A stretch of 64,000 nucleotides of DNA from Lachnoclostridium phytofermentans (GTDB lineage: Bacteria > Bacillota > Clostridia > Lachnospirales > Lachnospiraceae). Positions 43,861 through 51,961 of the stretch are shown here, in pieces (position 1 is the first letter of the stretch; each line of letters opens with the position of its first letter). The stretch is taken from NCBI RefSeq assembly GCF_000733755.1, contig NZ_JPOF01000001.1, forward strand, positions 1 through 64,000, given 5' to 3'. Under the pieces are notes generated by a model. It saw only the letters and a list, made by a program, of their open reading frames with translations. It did no database searches and was not told where the DNA came from. Both the position numbers and the translations under genes were made by a program.

Positions 43861-44232
43861 ATGAAAAAGGTATTCTACATCATAGGTGCTGGTTTAGTCA
43901 TAGGTGCTACGGTAGCTACCGCTGTGTATTTGTTGAAGAATAAGAAAAAGAAAGAATGTGGGGAAGATTACGATTACAAGGACTCTGCAGAAAAGCGAGT
44001 AGCAACAGATGATGAACTTTCAACGGAGATTACCCCCATCCACGATGACCCTGGGTATGAAGACGTAAAAAGTTCTGCGATTGGAAGTATGTATTCCAGA
44101 CATGAAGGTGCAGCTACCATCATGAGTGATTCAGTAGAGGCGATTCTTGAAAACGTGAAGATTTCCAAAGGTACAAATGACGAAATCGACGAGGTTTCTG
44201 CTGAATTAGATAAAATGCTAAGTGAGGACTAA
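43861..44232 (+). CDS. Small membrane protein sharing the C-terminal tail of its neighbour
   Basis: A 123-residue protein, ATG 43861 nine bases after GGAGG. One N-terminal transmembrane helix (about 4-26, FYIIGAGLVIGATVATAVYL), a Lys-rich stop-transfer, an acidic linker, then a tail MYSRHEGAATIMSDSVEAIL...IDEVSAELDKMLSED. The tail aligns with the end of the 575-residue protein (Y.RH..AA..M.DSVE.I). The shared tail may be a docking peptide for the AAA ATPase. Function unknown. Confidence 0.65.
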   Translation: MKKVFYIIGAGLVIGATVATAVYLLKNKKKKECGEDYDYKDSAEKRVATDDELSTEITPIHDDPGYEDVKSSAIGSMYSRHEGAATIMSDSVEAILENVKISKGTNDEIDEVSAELDKMLSED

Positions 44233-44234
44233 AG

Positions 44235-45563
44235 ATGGGTGAATTAGTTATACAGTATCATGATTTTGAAAATGCAAAAAAGGAAATAAAGAAGTTTTCT
44301 GAACAGTCCACAACAGATTTAGATTTGAAAAGAGTAGATGACTCTAAAGGTGTTGGCGAATTTCTGGGCGATTGGATTTTCGGACGTGGAATTGGGTTGA
44401 ACCATAAGGTTACAGGTGAGGAATTAAATGAATTAACTTCGCAAATCCAATCTCATTTGCACAGTATTAATAATACTCAAATTAAGCTGATTAAGGAATT
44501 TGGACAGGTATACAGTGCTTTGGAAGCTTTGGATAAGGATTACATCCAAGCTATTCTGGTTTCTATTAAGGCGACTGAAGAAACAAGTGAAAGCATTCAA
44601 AAAACACAAGAACAGATTAAAAAAATTGTTGAAAATCAGCGAAAAACCCTTGAGGAACTCAAAAAGTTTAAGCAGAAATTGGATGGCTATGCCCATCTGG
44701 GAGATATTGATAAAATTTGGGGTGACTGCCAAAAATGGCATCAAGAGATGACCTCTCTTTCAAAGGGGATTGCTACAGCTACTGAGCATAGTAAAGAAAG
44801 CATCAAAAAGGTAGACGCTTTAAAAATTGCATTTACGGCAGCAGAAAAGAAAACAAGTGATTTGTCGGAACAACTCTCTCAGATGATAAAAAGGTTGAAG
44901 TCAATCAGTGCATTTACCAGTGCTTTGGAGACAATCACTCATTTGCAAGATGTTGATGCAATGTGGGAATCCCTCTCTGCAGCACACGACTCTATGAGAC
45001 GTATCAACGGAGACGTTGAGAAAATTCAGAAAGTATCATCTAAACATCAAGAAGAAATCAATAAGTTGCTTGCGTTCACAGAAAAAATATCTTTCCTTAA
45101 GCACTTGACGTATGTGGACAATATCTGGACTTGGATGGAAGAGCAGAAACCTCACTTGAAAGAGGTCGACCGCATTAACGAAGAGCAGAATGGTAGATTA
45201 GATGCATTATCTCAAAAAAGCGAAGAAATTAGTGGACGTGTATCCAAAACCACGGATAGCCTTCGTATTCTGAATGAGTATATGAATAGCCTCGACAATA
45301 TTGTACATTTGGAAGATGTGGATAGTACATGGCAAGTTGTTGAGAAACATACGGAACAGTTAAGTGAGATAGAAAAACAGAATGGTAGCATTGTTTCTAC
45401 TGTTCAAAAAAACAAGGAAGATGTAGAAGCAAAAATTGCAGCCGCTATTCAAGAAACAAACAGTTCAATTGAATCTTTAACAAAGAAGCTAAAGTATGCG
45501 TATTGGATTGCCGGAGTGGCTGCGGGATTGGCGATAATCGAGTTGATGTTGCTTCTATTATGA
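44235..45563 (+). CDS. Tail-anchored coiled-coil protein with four HL..D..W repeats
   Basis: A 442-residue protein, ATG 44235 two bases after the previous stop. Mostly alpha-helical coiled coil. Four copies of a motif HL-x-D/Y-V/I-D-x-x-W occur at about residues 154, 236, 290 and 358 (AHLGDIDKIW, THLQDVDAMW, KHLTYVDNIW, VHLEDVDSTW), each breaking the coil. One transmembrane helix at the very end (about 421-442). The topology suggests a rod held on the membrane facing the cytoplasm, possibly a sensor or scaffold for the ATPase. No known family recognised. Confidence 0.65.
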   Translation: MGELVIQYHDFENAKKEIKKFSEQSTTDLDLKRVDDSKGVGEFLGDWIFGRGIGLNHKVTGEELNELTSQIQSHLHSINNTQIKLIKEFGQVYSALEALDKDYIQAILVSIKATEETSESIQKTQEQIKKIVENQRKTLEELKKFKQKLDGYAHLGDIDKIWGDCQKWHQEMTSLSKGIATATEHSKESIKKVDALKIAFTAAEKKTSDLSEQLSQMIKRLKSISAFTSALETITHLQDVDAMWESLSAAHDSMRRINGDVEKIQKVSSKHQEEINKLLAFTEKISFLKHLTYVDNIWTWMEEQKPHLKEVDRINEEQNGRLDALSQKSEEISGRVSKTTDSLRILNEYMNSLDNIVHLEDVDSTWQVVEKHTEQLSEIEKQNGSIVSTVQKNKEDVEAKIAAAIQETNSSIESLTKKLKYAYWIAGVAAGLAIIELMLLLL

Positions 45564-45573
45564 AGGTAATACA

Positions 45574-46686
45574 ATGGATAAATATGGTCAAGCACTAATA
45601 AATAATGCATCTAAATTAGATGCGGTCACAGATGCCTGTGGAGAAATAACGAAGTTAGCAACTGTGATTGTAGAGGAATATAGCAAGCCTGCTACAATTT
45701 CGATTCTGAAAAAAATCTCAGAATCAGTTGATAATCCTAGATACAAGATTGAAGCAAAACGTGCAGCTCAGGTTGTTAATTCTAGCTTGATTGAGTTTTA
45801 TGGTTATTCTACTATACAGAGCATTTGCAAACCTGAGACAGACGCGGATGAAGATACAAGAACGCTCCAAGATTTGTTGGATGAATTGAATGCCCTTATT
45901 GGCTTGGAAAAGGTCAAAAGTAAGGTTCAAGATTTAATTGTATATCAAAAAGTTCAGAAGATGCGTCGGGAGAATAATCTTCACTCTACAAAGAATACAT
46001 TGCATCTTGCGTTTACCGGAAATCCCGGAACGGGAAAAACAACGGTTGCCAGAATTGTTGGAAGAATCTATAAGAGAATAGGGTTGCTGTCAAAGGGGCA
46101 TTTTGTTGAGGTTTCACGAACTGACCTTATTGCTGGATATCAAGGACAAACTGCACTTAAAGTAAAAAAAGTAATTGAGCAGGCAAAAGGTGGTGTGTTG
46201 TTCATTGATGAGGCATATAGCATCACGGAGAATGACCATTCCGACTCATATGGCAGAGAGTGTCTAACAGAATTAACGAAAGCCTTGGAAGATTATAGGG
46301 ATGATCTGGTCGTGATTGTCGCTGGATACACCGAACCTATGAATAAGTTTTTTGAGTCAAATCCCGGATTAAAATCTCGCTTCAATACATTTATAGAATT
46401 TGATGATTATTCTCCTAATGAATTGGATAGAATATTGATTTCTATGTGTAAAAATAACGATTATGTTTTGGATGATAAAGCTAAAGAAAAAATCCATTTA
46501 TATTTTGAACAGCAAACGTCATCGAAGGATGAAAACTTTGCAAACGGTAGATTGGTGCGAAATCTTTATGATGATTTGGTTATGAATCATGCAAGACGAG
46601 TAATTGATATCACTAATCCAGACAAGAGTGTACTGTCAACTATTACATCCACAGATTTTACTATTCTATATCAAATAAGGAAATGA
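45574..46686 (+). CDS. CbxX/SpoVK-type AAA ATPase
   Basis: A 370-residue protein, ATG 45574. Residues 1-95 are a helical N-terminal domain; 100-360 are the AAA module. Walker A is GNPGTGKTT (149-157), Walker B VLFIDEAYS (208-216), sensor 1 VVIVAGY and arginine finger region SNPGLKSRF; all are present. The family includes CbbX and SpoVK and the EccA ATPase of type VII secretion, which remodel or unfold partners through a hexameric pore. Here it is the motor of the four-gene membrane operon, and the shared C-terminal tails of the first two proteins are candidate substrates. Confidence 0.9.
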   Translation: MDKYGQALINNASKLDAVTDACGEITKLATVIVEEYSKPATISILKKISESVDNPRYKIEAKRAAQVVNSSLIEFYGYSTIQSICKPETDADEDTRTLQDLLDELNALIGLEKVKSKVQDLIVYQKVQKMRRENNLHSTKNTLHLAFTGNPGTGKTTVARIVGRIYKRIGLLSKGHFVEVSRTDLIAGYQGQTALKVKKVIEQAKGGVLFIDEAYSITENDHSDSYGRECLTELTKALEDYRDDLVVIVAGYTEPMNKFFESNPGLKSRFNTFIEFDDYSPNELDRILISMCKNNDYVLDDKAKEKIHLYFEQQTSSKDENFANGRLVRNLYDDLVMNHARRVIDITNPDKSVLSTITSTDFTILYQIRK

Positions 46687-46776
46687 ATAATATACCAGAG
46701 AGTAGAAGTCTGGAATATTAGATAGTCAATGGGTAGAAATGTGAAAGTATGTTTTAAGAATCTAAAAAGGTTTGTT

Positions 46777-46805
46777 TTGATACGATTATAACGACGATTT
46801 ATTAT
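46777..46805 (+). promoter_or_regulatory. Promoter of the SIR2-like gene
   Basis: TTGATA (46777-46782), 17-base spacer, TATTAT (46800-46805), 31 bases before the start codon. It shows that the SIR2 gene can be expressed apart from the AAA operon. Confidence 0.65.
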
Positions 46806-46836
46806 GTGATTAAACAAGCAAGGAGATGTATGTAAT

Positions 46837-48180
46837 ATGAAATATTCGGAATATGCTGGTCTAAGGTGGGGAAAACTCAATGATAATGACAAAAAATTTC
46901 TTTTGAAAAATGCCATTTGTAGAGGTGGAATGACAGGTAGTCCTTTAACACAAGGTGAGGGAATGGTAGAGTTTGCGGAAACGCTGGCGGTTTTAGGTGC
47001 TGTTTATGACGGAAATATAGTAATTGATGATGAGGCAGAATTATATAATCCGTGTATTGGTAATGATGGAAGACCATTAACTGAGGAAGATTTAGAGAAA
47101 ATGTTAGATGAGTATAAAGCTACATCTGAAAATGAGAATCTTATGAATGAGTATGAATATTATATGAAAAACAGACCTCATGTTGTTATTCTTGGAGCTG
47201 GAGCGAGTTGTGCAACAATACCCAATGGAGATAAATATGGGAAGAAAATATCTGCTATGAGTGGTTTTATTGAAAAACTCGGTCTAACTGATATTCTTTC
47301 AAAAATTAGTATACACACTTCTTCGGATAACCTTGAAGATATATATATGGAAATCGACGAACGCAGTCAAGAAGAGGAAGAATGTAGAAAAGTAAAAGAA
47401 GAATTAGAAAAAATAATTTGGGAGTACATGAGTAGTTACGAATTACCAGATAATCCTACGATATATGATTTTCTTGTATTAAGTCTTACAGAGAAAGATT
47501 TGATTGTTACATTTAATTGGGATCCATTGTTGGTTCAAGCTATATGTAGGATGCAACGATATACAAGTAATATACCACAGGTTGCTTTTCTACACGGGAA
47601 TGTCGCAGTTGGGTTTTGTGAAGATGATAATATAATGGGAAATGTAGGTGAGTTATGCAGATGTGGAAAATCATTAAAACCAATGAAATTGCTATTCCCC
47701 GTGAAGAAGAAAAATTATAGCAGTGATATTGCTATTCGTAAATCGTGGAAAACTCTTAACAATGCGTTAGAAAAAGCCTATATGATTACAATCTTTGGTT
47801 ATAGTGCACCTAAAAGTGATATTGAAGCTGTGTCAATGATGAAAAAAGCATGGGGAACGGTTTCGGATAGGAATCTGGAAGAGATAGAAATAATTGATAT
47901 TAGAAAAGAAGATGACGTTATTGAGTCGTGGAATCAATTTATACATACGCATCATTATTCGTATCACACAAGTTTCTTTGATTCAACATTGGCACGCTGT
48001 CCGAGGAGAACGTGTGAGGCCACATTTGATAGACTTATGAATTGTATATGGTTGGATGGAAGTAAAGGATTTAAAGAAAGTATGTCGTTTTTGGATATCG
48101 AGAAGTATATTTGCAATTTGATAGAGGAAGAAAAAAATGCAAAAGGGAAAAATATAGTACTTTCAAATCCTTATTATTAA
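46837..48180 (+). CDS. SIR2-like domain protein (putative NADase effector)
   Basis: A 447-residue protein, ATG 46837 behind AAGGAG. Residues 1-110 are an unrecognised domain. The Rossmann part starts VVILGAGASCATIPNG (116-131), the SIR2 NAD loop; TFNWDP (225-230) and FLHGN with the catalytic-type His 253 follow, and then GYSAPKSDIE. This is the SIR2_2 pattern of defence NADases, which kill or arrest infected cells by NAD depletion. A CRCG pair (about 274-277) could bind metal. It directly follows the AAA operon but has its own promoter. Confidence 0.8.
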   Translation: MKYSEYAGLRWGKLNDNDKKFLLKNAICRGGMTGSPLTQGEGMVEFAETLAVLGAVYDGNIVIDDEAELYNPCIGNDGRPLTEEDLEKMLDEYKATSENENLMNEYEYYMKNRPHVVILGAGASCATIPNGDKYGKKISAMSGFIEKLGLTDILSKISIHTSSDNLEDIYMEIDERSQEEEECRKVKEELEKIIWEYMSSYELPDNPTIYDFLVLSLTEKDLIVTFNWDPLLVQAICRMQRYTSNIPQVAFLHGNVAVGFCEDDNIMGNVGELCRCGKSLKPMKLLFPVKKKNYSSDIAIRKSWKTLNNALEKAYMITIFGYSAPKSDIEAVSMMKKAWGTVSDRNLEEIEIIDIRKEDDVIESWNQFIHTHHYSYHTSFFDSTLARCPRRTCEATFDRLMNCIWLDGSKGFKESMSFLDIEKYICNLIEEEKNAKGKNIVLSNPYY

Positions 48181-48378
48181 AATTGTAATATGGTGGATAT
48201 TTTTCCACGGACACGCAGAATAGCAGTGGATATGTTCCCACAAACGCAAAGGGGAATAAAATGGGAAAAATGTGATAAAGACATACTTCCTATCATATCG
48301 AGCCATGTTGAAACTGCCGTACTTCTTGTTAGAAAACCTTGATTCTATGCGGGTCTGCAATTTGTCGTAGTAAAAAAG

Positions 48379-48410
48379 ATGTATCTATTTTTGATACATC
48401 TTTTTTTATA
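48379..48410 (+). terminator. Intrinsic terminator after the SIR2 gene
   Basis: AAAGATGTATC/GATACATCTTT stem with a loop of seven bases, mostly T, and a following T run; works in both directions by its A/T tails. Confidence 0.85.
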
Positions 48411-48487
48411 TTAAATTTTATTAAATAGAAGCTTTATAACATTTATTACATATTTACATACTAAAAATTATGCAGCTAAGAAAAAAG

Positions 48488-48516
48488 TTGACTATTGCAA
48501 TATCCTGTAATAAACT
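48488..48516 (+). promoter_or_regulatory. Promoter of the secreted protein gene
   Basis: TTGACT, 17-base spacer, TAAACT, 51 bases upstream of the ATG at 48568. Confidence 0.6.
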
Positions 48517-48567
48517 AGAAAAATATGTACGAATTAAGAATAAATCCCATAGGAGATAAAAAGACGT

Positions 48568-49017
48568 ATGAAAAAAATTGCAACCCTTATCATTGCTCTC
48601 GTGATAACTTTGTCAACAAGCTTATCAACAACTTATGCCACATCTCCTTGTCAGGATTTTGAAGATTTTCCATATACTTATTCTGGGGTAGGAACTTTTG
48701 CGTATCTGGTAAAGTTGTTGGGGGGAACTTATTCCTGTGATGACTGGAAAGCCATCTGGGAGATTGATGGAGATACATGGGAGGCTACCCTTCATACCAA
48801 GGAGAAGGATGGTACTGCTTATTCATACGATTTTCTCGAGGTTAGCCGTAATGGAGTTCCATTGCAATTAACAGAGGACAATTCTTCTAGAGGCAATGGA
48901 ACTGTCTCTGGTAGAAGATATACGTTGGAGGATTTGGAACTTATGTTAGATATACAAATAGAAATTGACCAAATTAATATGGTGGGATACATAAAAAAGA
49001 ATAATGAAATGTATTAA
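48568..49017 (+). CDS. Small secreted protein of unknown function
   Basis: A 149-residue protein, ATG 48568 behind AGGAG. Signal peptide MKKIATLIIALVITLSTSLS with a likely cut after TTYA (about residue 24). The mature part is acidic, with a beta-rich stretch (WKAIWEIDGDTWEATLHTKE, then YSYDFLEVSRNGVPL). One cysteine pair (Cys at about 28 and 57) could form a disulfide. I do not recognise the family. Flanked by terminators, it is a single-gene unit. Confidence 0.7.
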   Translation: MKKIATLIIALVITLSTSLSTTYATSPCQDFEDFPYTYSGVGTFAYLVKLLGGTYSCDDWKAIWEIDGDTWEATLHTKEKDGTAYSYDFLEVSRNGVPLQLTEDNSSRGNGTVSGRRYTLEDLELMLDIQIEIDQINMVGYIKKNNEMY

Positions 49018-49145
49018 AAGTAGAAATGCAGATTGGAATGGCTATCCCTGCCTATGGGTTAGTAATGGTAAAAAAACGTCTAGTTAGCAAAACAGGAACA
49101 GCTTTCGAAAGAAGTTACTGCTATCCGTGTGAAGCGATGTTAATA

Positions 49146-49193
49146 AAAAGAGAAACAGCATTGTGCAATGTAATTCAATGCTGTTTCTCTTTT
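49146..49193. terminator. Bidirectional terminator
   Basis: AAAAGAGAAACAGCATTG (49146-49163) pairs exactly with CAATGCTGTTTCTCTTTT (49176-49193), a 18-bp stem with A and T tails. It separates the plus-strand secreted protein gene from the minus-strand kinase gene. Confidence 0.93.
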
Positions 49194-49197
49194 ATAA

Positions 49198-50331
49198 TTA
49201 TAATGTGACCTTGAAAATGCTACCACCGCATTCGCTTTTTGTGACAGTAATTTCACCGTGATGCTGGTCTATTATGCTTTTTACTATTGAAAGTCCAATT
49301 CCTGCGCCACCCATCTGGCGAGAGCGAGACTTATCCACTCTGAAAAAAGGTTCAAATATTAACTCGCGCATTTCCTGAGGAATACCAATTCCAGTATCGG
49401 ATATTGTAACAACCGTATTTCCCTCTTGTGTAGCAAGGGTAATATCTACGTTACCATCTTCCTGATTATATTTAATTGCATTTTCAATCAGGTTGTAAAA
49501 CGCCCTGCGAAGAAGGCTCTTGTTTCCCAGAACTGTTTGCTCTGCTCCATGTAACACAAGAGTGACCTTGTTTCTTTCAGTAAGTAATGATAACTCCTCT
49601 ATGATTTCAAGTAATAAGTGCTTTAGAGCTATTGTTTCATCGTATACCAGCGCGTCGGTGCTAGTAAGGTCTAACAGGTCTTGTACTAAATTAGAAAGGC
49701 GATCTGTGTGTGTGCTAATCACCGTGAGTAGCCGGTCATATTCCTCTGGTGTATGAGAGGATTTCTTTTTAAATACATCTACTTTGGTTTTTAAGACTGC
49801 CAGAGGGGTGCGAAGTTCATGGGCGGCACTTTGGGAAAATCGTTTCTGCATAGAAAATGCATTATCTAATTTATGACTCATTTCATTGAATGCACTTGTT
49901 AAATCAGCAATTTCATCTTTTGTGGGTGGCATCTTTAAATCTTCGGAAAGATTGTGTACGGTTCTATTTTTTATTTGGCAGCTAAGTGCCTGCAGTGGCT
50001 TTAGCGCTCGTCCAGATATCACATAGGTTAAACCTCCACCAGCCATGACTATTACAATCATATATAAAACACTTTGGTGACGAAAATTTTGACGTGCCAA
50101 TTGAGAGTTTTCTGAAGGTATAGACGAAATCTTAGCTGGATTAGTGCGCGCAGCATCTGTTAGCGGCATTTCACCTGCTTCCATTGATGGCAAGATCGGT
50201 GTTGCTTCAATCACGTCGACCATGCGATTGGCGGAAATATTTAAAATAGCTGTCAGCCCCACACAGCAGATACTCAGTAATAAGACACTTAAAATAGTGA
50301 GTCTCATCCGAATGGACATCTTTTTTAACAT
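49198..50331 (-). CDS. Sensor histidine kinase
   Basis: A 377-residue protein, ATG 50331 after GGAGG. Two transmembrane helices (about 10-30 and 88-107) flank a short extracytoplasmic loop. A HAMP domain (about 108-160), the H box SAAHELRTPLAVLKT with the phosphorylated His, the N box NLIENAIKYNQ and G boxes DTGIGIP and GGAGIGLSIVK are intact. OmpR-partner type kinase resembling VncS/CiaH-like antibiotic or peptide stress sensors. Its partner regulator upstream is internally deleted, so the signal output is doubtful. Confidence 0.93.
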   Translation of the reverse strand: MLKKMSIRMRLTILSVLLLSICCVGLTAILNISANRMVDVIEATPILPSMEAGEMPLTDAARTNPAKISSIPSENSQLARQNFRHQSVLYMIVIVMAGGGLTYVISGRALKPLQALSCQIKNRTVHNLSEDLKMPPTKDEIADLTSAFNEMSHKLDNAFSMQKRFSQSAAHELRTPLAVLKTKVDVFKKKSSHTPEEYDRLLTVISTHTDRLSNLVQDLLDLTSTDALVYDETIALKHLLLEIIEELSLLTERNKVTLVLHGAEQTVLGNKSLLRRAFYNLIENAIKYNQEDGNVDITLATQEGNTVVTISDTGIGIPQEMRELIFEPFFRVDKSRSRQMGGAGIGLSIVKSIIDQHHGEITVTKSECGGSIFKVTL

Positions 50332-50675
50332 GTCTTATTACCTCCACATAAAAAATAGCCTTCCCCGATCTTAGTTACTAAAGCAGTACGTTTTACCGTA
50401 TCAAGCCCAAGTACTTTATCGTATACGCTACCACGAGCTGATAAAATCAGCACTTTACAATTTTTATTTTGATTTCTTAGATTAGTAAGAATATCGATAC
50501 CATCCATACCAGGGAGATTTAAATCAAGAATTACAAGATCATAAGTTTCAGTTATAATAAGTTCAAAGGCGTCTTCGCCGTCATAACAAGTGTCCACAGC
50601 ATAGCCATCGATTTGTAGCCCCTCCGCAGTGGAGTCACATAAATCAATTTCATCTTCTACAACTAAAATACGCAT
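50325..50675 (-). pseudogene. OmpR-family response regulator with large in-frame internal deletion
   Basis: Start ATG 50675 after GGAGG. Residues 1-95 are a normal receiver (ILVVEDE, phospho-Asp in LVILDLNLPGMDG, LILSARGS). The sequence then jumps from VLGLDT directly to TALVTKIGEGYFLCGG, the extreme end of the winged-helix domain. About 105-110 residues are missing: the receiver end with its K-P-F loop, the linker and nearly all of the DNA-binding domain. The reading frame is kept and the overlap with the kinase gene is intact. The 116-residue remnant cannot bind DNA in the usual way. Confidence 0.88.
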
Positions 50676-50820
50676 TTTTGTACCTCCAGTCATCTCTATC
50701 GAAACCATCGAATTGCTGGCTTTCTACAGTATAAAAGCCGTAATAGTTATTTTCTTCATATTGATTTAATAAGCTATCGATCATGTTGTCTAAATGTGAG
50801 AGAAACTCTTCACCGTTCAT
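50650..50820 (-). CDS. Small acidic protein upstream of the response regulator
   Basis: A 56-codon frame, ATG 50820 (weak upstream site), overlapping the regulator start. It reads MNGEEFLSHLDNMIDSLLNQ, then YEENNYYGFYTVESQQFDGF and a basic end. Regular codon use and a helix-forming N-terminus suggest a real small protein, but no family is recognised and it could be a remnant of a longer gene. Confidence 0.4.
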   Translation of the reverse strand: MNGEEFLSHLDNMIDSLLNQYEENNYYGFYTVESQQFDGFDRDDWRYKNAYFSCRR

Positions 50821-50853
50821 ATTGTTGCTCCATGATATTACAGTGAGAACAGG

Positions 50854-51279
50854 CTATTTATTTTTCGCTTTAATCTTTATAAACTCTAAAATATCATCTT
50901 GGTCTTTCGGAGAAATTTTTTCAAAGCAAAATAATAATTCTTTTTCCTTTCTGTTTAACATCTTCAATTTCTTTTCATTATCAGGATTTCCTAAATAATC
51001 TAAAAAATCGGATAACATATTGGAGGCTATATTATTGTTTTCAGGAGATTTGTAAGTTTCTAAAGCATTAGGAGATAGCAATTTAAGTAGTTCATTTACT
51101 GGAATATGATAAAGAGACGCTAATTTATATAGAGTATCTGTTGTAGGTGCATTCCTTCCAGTTTCATAGTGAGAATATGCCTGTCTCCCTATGTTTAGAT
51201 AAGAAGCTACGAATTCCTGTGTATATTCAAATGATTTTCTTAATTCTTTTAATCGTTTCGCAATAAGGCTATTATTCAT
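50854..51279 (-). CDS. XRE-family transcriptional regulator
   Basis: A 141-residue protein, ATG 51279 after AAGGACGGTG. Cro/C1 HTH at residues 5-62 (IAKRLKELRKSFEYTQEFVA, IGRQAYSHYETGRNAPTTDT, LYKLASLYHIPVNELLKLL). The C-terminal 70 residues are helical, with KEKELLFCFEKISPKDQDDI, a typical dimerisation part. Divergent from the RadC-like gene; the palindrome at 51358-51376 in between is a likely operator. Confidence 0.9.
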   Translation of the reverse strand: MNNSLIAKRLKELRKSFEYTQEFVASYLNIGRQAYSHYETGRNAPTTDTLYKLASLYHIPVNELLKLLSPNALETYKSPENNNIASNMLSDFLDYLGNPDNEKKLKMLNRKEKELLFCFEKISPKDQDDILEFIKIKAKNK

Positions 51280-51357
51280 ATGATCACCGTCCTTAGGTAG
51301 ATTATAGTAGCTTTTTGGAGAGGAAAGGATATTTTAAATAGCAATAAAATGCGACTT

Positions 51358-51376
51358 ATGCTATAATAAGTAGCAT
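51358..51376. promoter_or_regulatory. Palindromic operator over a -10 box
   Basis: ATGCTA-taataag-TAGCAT overlaps TATAAT at 51362-51367. A repressor bound here, most likely the divergent XRE protein, would block the promoter of the RadC-like gene. Confidence 0.55.
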
Positions 51377-51490
51377 ATAGAAAAGAAGCAGATCGTGATT
51401 GCTATTAATTCTATTGTTACCTATTTCCTGGCAAGGAATGTATACGGTATTCGATGATTTCAAAGGGAAGGTTACTATTAGGTGGTAAGG

Positions 51491-51961
51491 ATGAAAATAA
51501 ATATTTACAATACCATGCTGAATGAGGAAACAAGGCACAATGAATTAAGGGTAGAGAAAAGTATTATTTGTGAGGATAGCAATAAACTTAAATCACCATC
51601 TGGAATTCAAAAGTTGATGATAGAACAGTTTCAGCTTCATAAGAAAGCTGAGGAGTATGTATATTTAGTTACTATGGATATTAAATGCAATCCTTTAGGT
51701 ATCTTTGAGTTATCGCACGGTACGGTCAATAGTTCTATTATTATGCCAAGAGAAATATTTATACGTGCGCTATTGTCTGGAGCAGTTGGAATTATTATCA
51801 TACATAATCATCCGTCCTCTGATATTACACCAAGCAAACAGGATTTGCTGGTAACTGAAAAAATTGCGCAAGCTGGGAAGATGATAGGGGTAGAATTGTT
51901 AGATCATATTATTATTGGAGGAAATGAATATTGTTCTTTAAAGGAGTTGGGGGTACTGTGA
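51491..51961 (+). CDS. RadC-like JAB/MPN domain protein
   Basis: A 156-residue protein; ATG 51491 has AGGTGG upstream. The MPN core is complete: a glutamate in IFELSHGTVNSSII, then IIIIHNHPSSDITPSKQD, the JAMM motif H-x-H-x(7)-S-x2-D-like zinc site, and LLDHIIIGG. The HhH domain of full-length RadC is absent; such short forms are common in Bacillota and in mobile elements. Biochemical role of RadC is unsettled despite its DNA repair name. Confidence 0.9.
   Translation: MKINIYNTMLNEETRHNELRVEKSIICEDSNKLKSPSGIQKLMIEQFQLHKKAEEYVYLVTMDIKCNPLGIFELSHGTVNSSIIMPREIFIRALLSGAVGIIIIHNHPSSDITPSKQDLLVTEKIAQAGKMIGVELLDHIIIGGNEYCSLKELGVL

Larger units (their letters stand above)
48181..48567 (+). other. 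Intergenic region at the right end of the cargo island
   Basis: No gene seen. Two imperfect copies of a GTGGATAT..TT.CCAC unit lie near 48191 and 48225, each able to form a small stem. A strong terminator GATGTATC/GATACATC with a T run is at 48379-48410. A promoter TTGACT-N17-TAAACT (48488-48516) serves the secreted protein gene. GC content drops to the host level here. Confidence 0.6.

Noticed and set aside
48185-48260. Two GTGGATAT..CCAC units as an attachment site
   Set aside because: They are imperfect, have no counterpart at the left prophage edge and lie 6.5 kb from the recombinases.
49026-49208. 60-codon frame after the secreted protein gene
   Set aside because: Runs into the bidirectional terminator and lacks a ribosome site.
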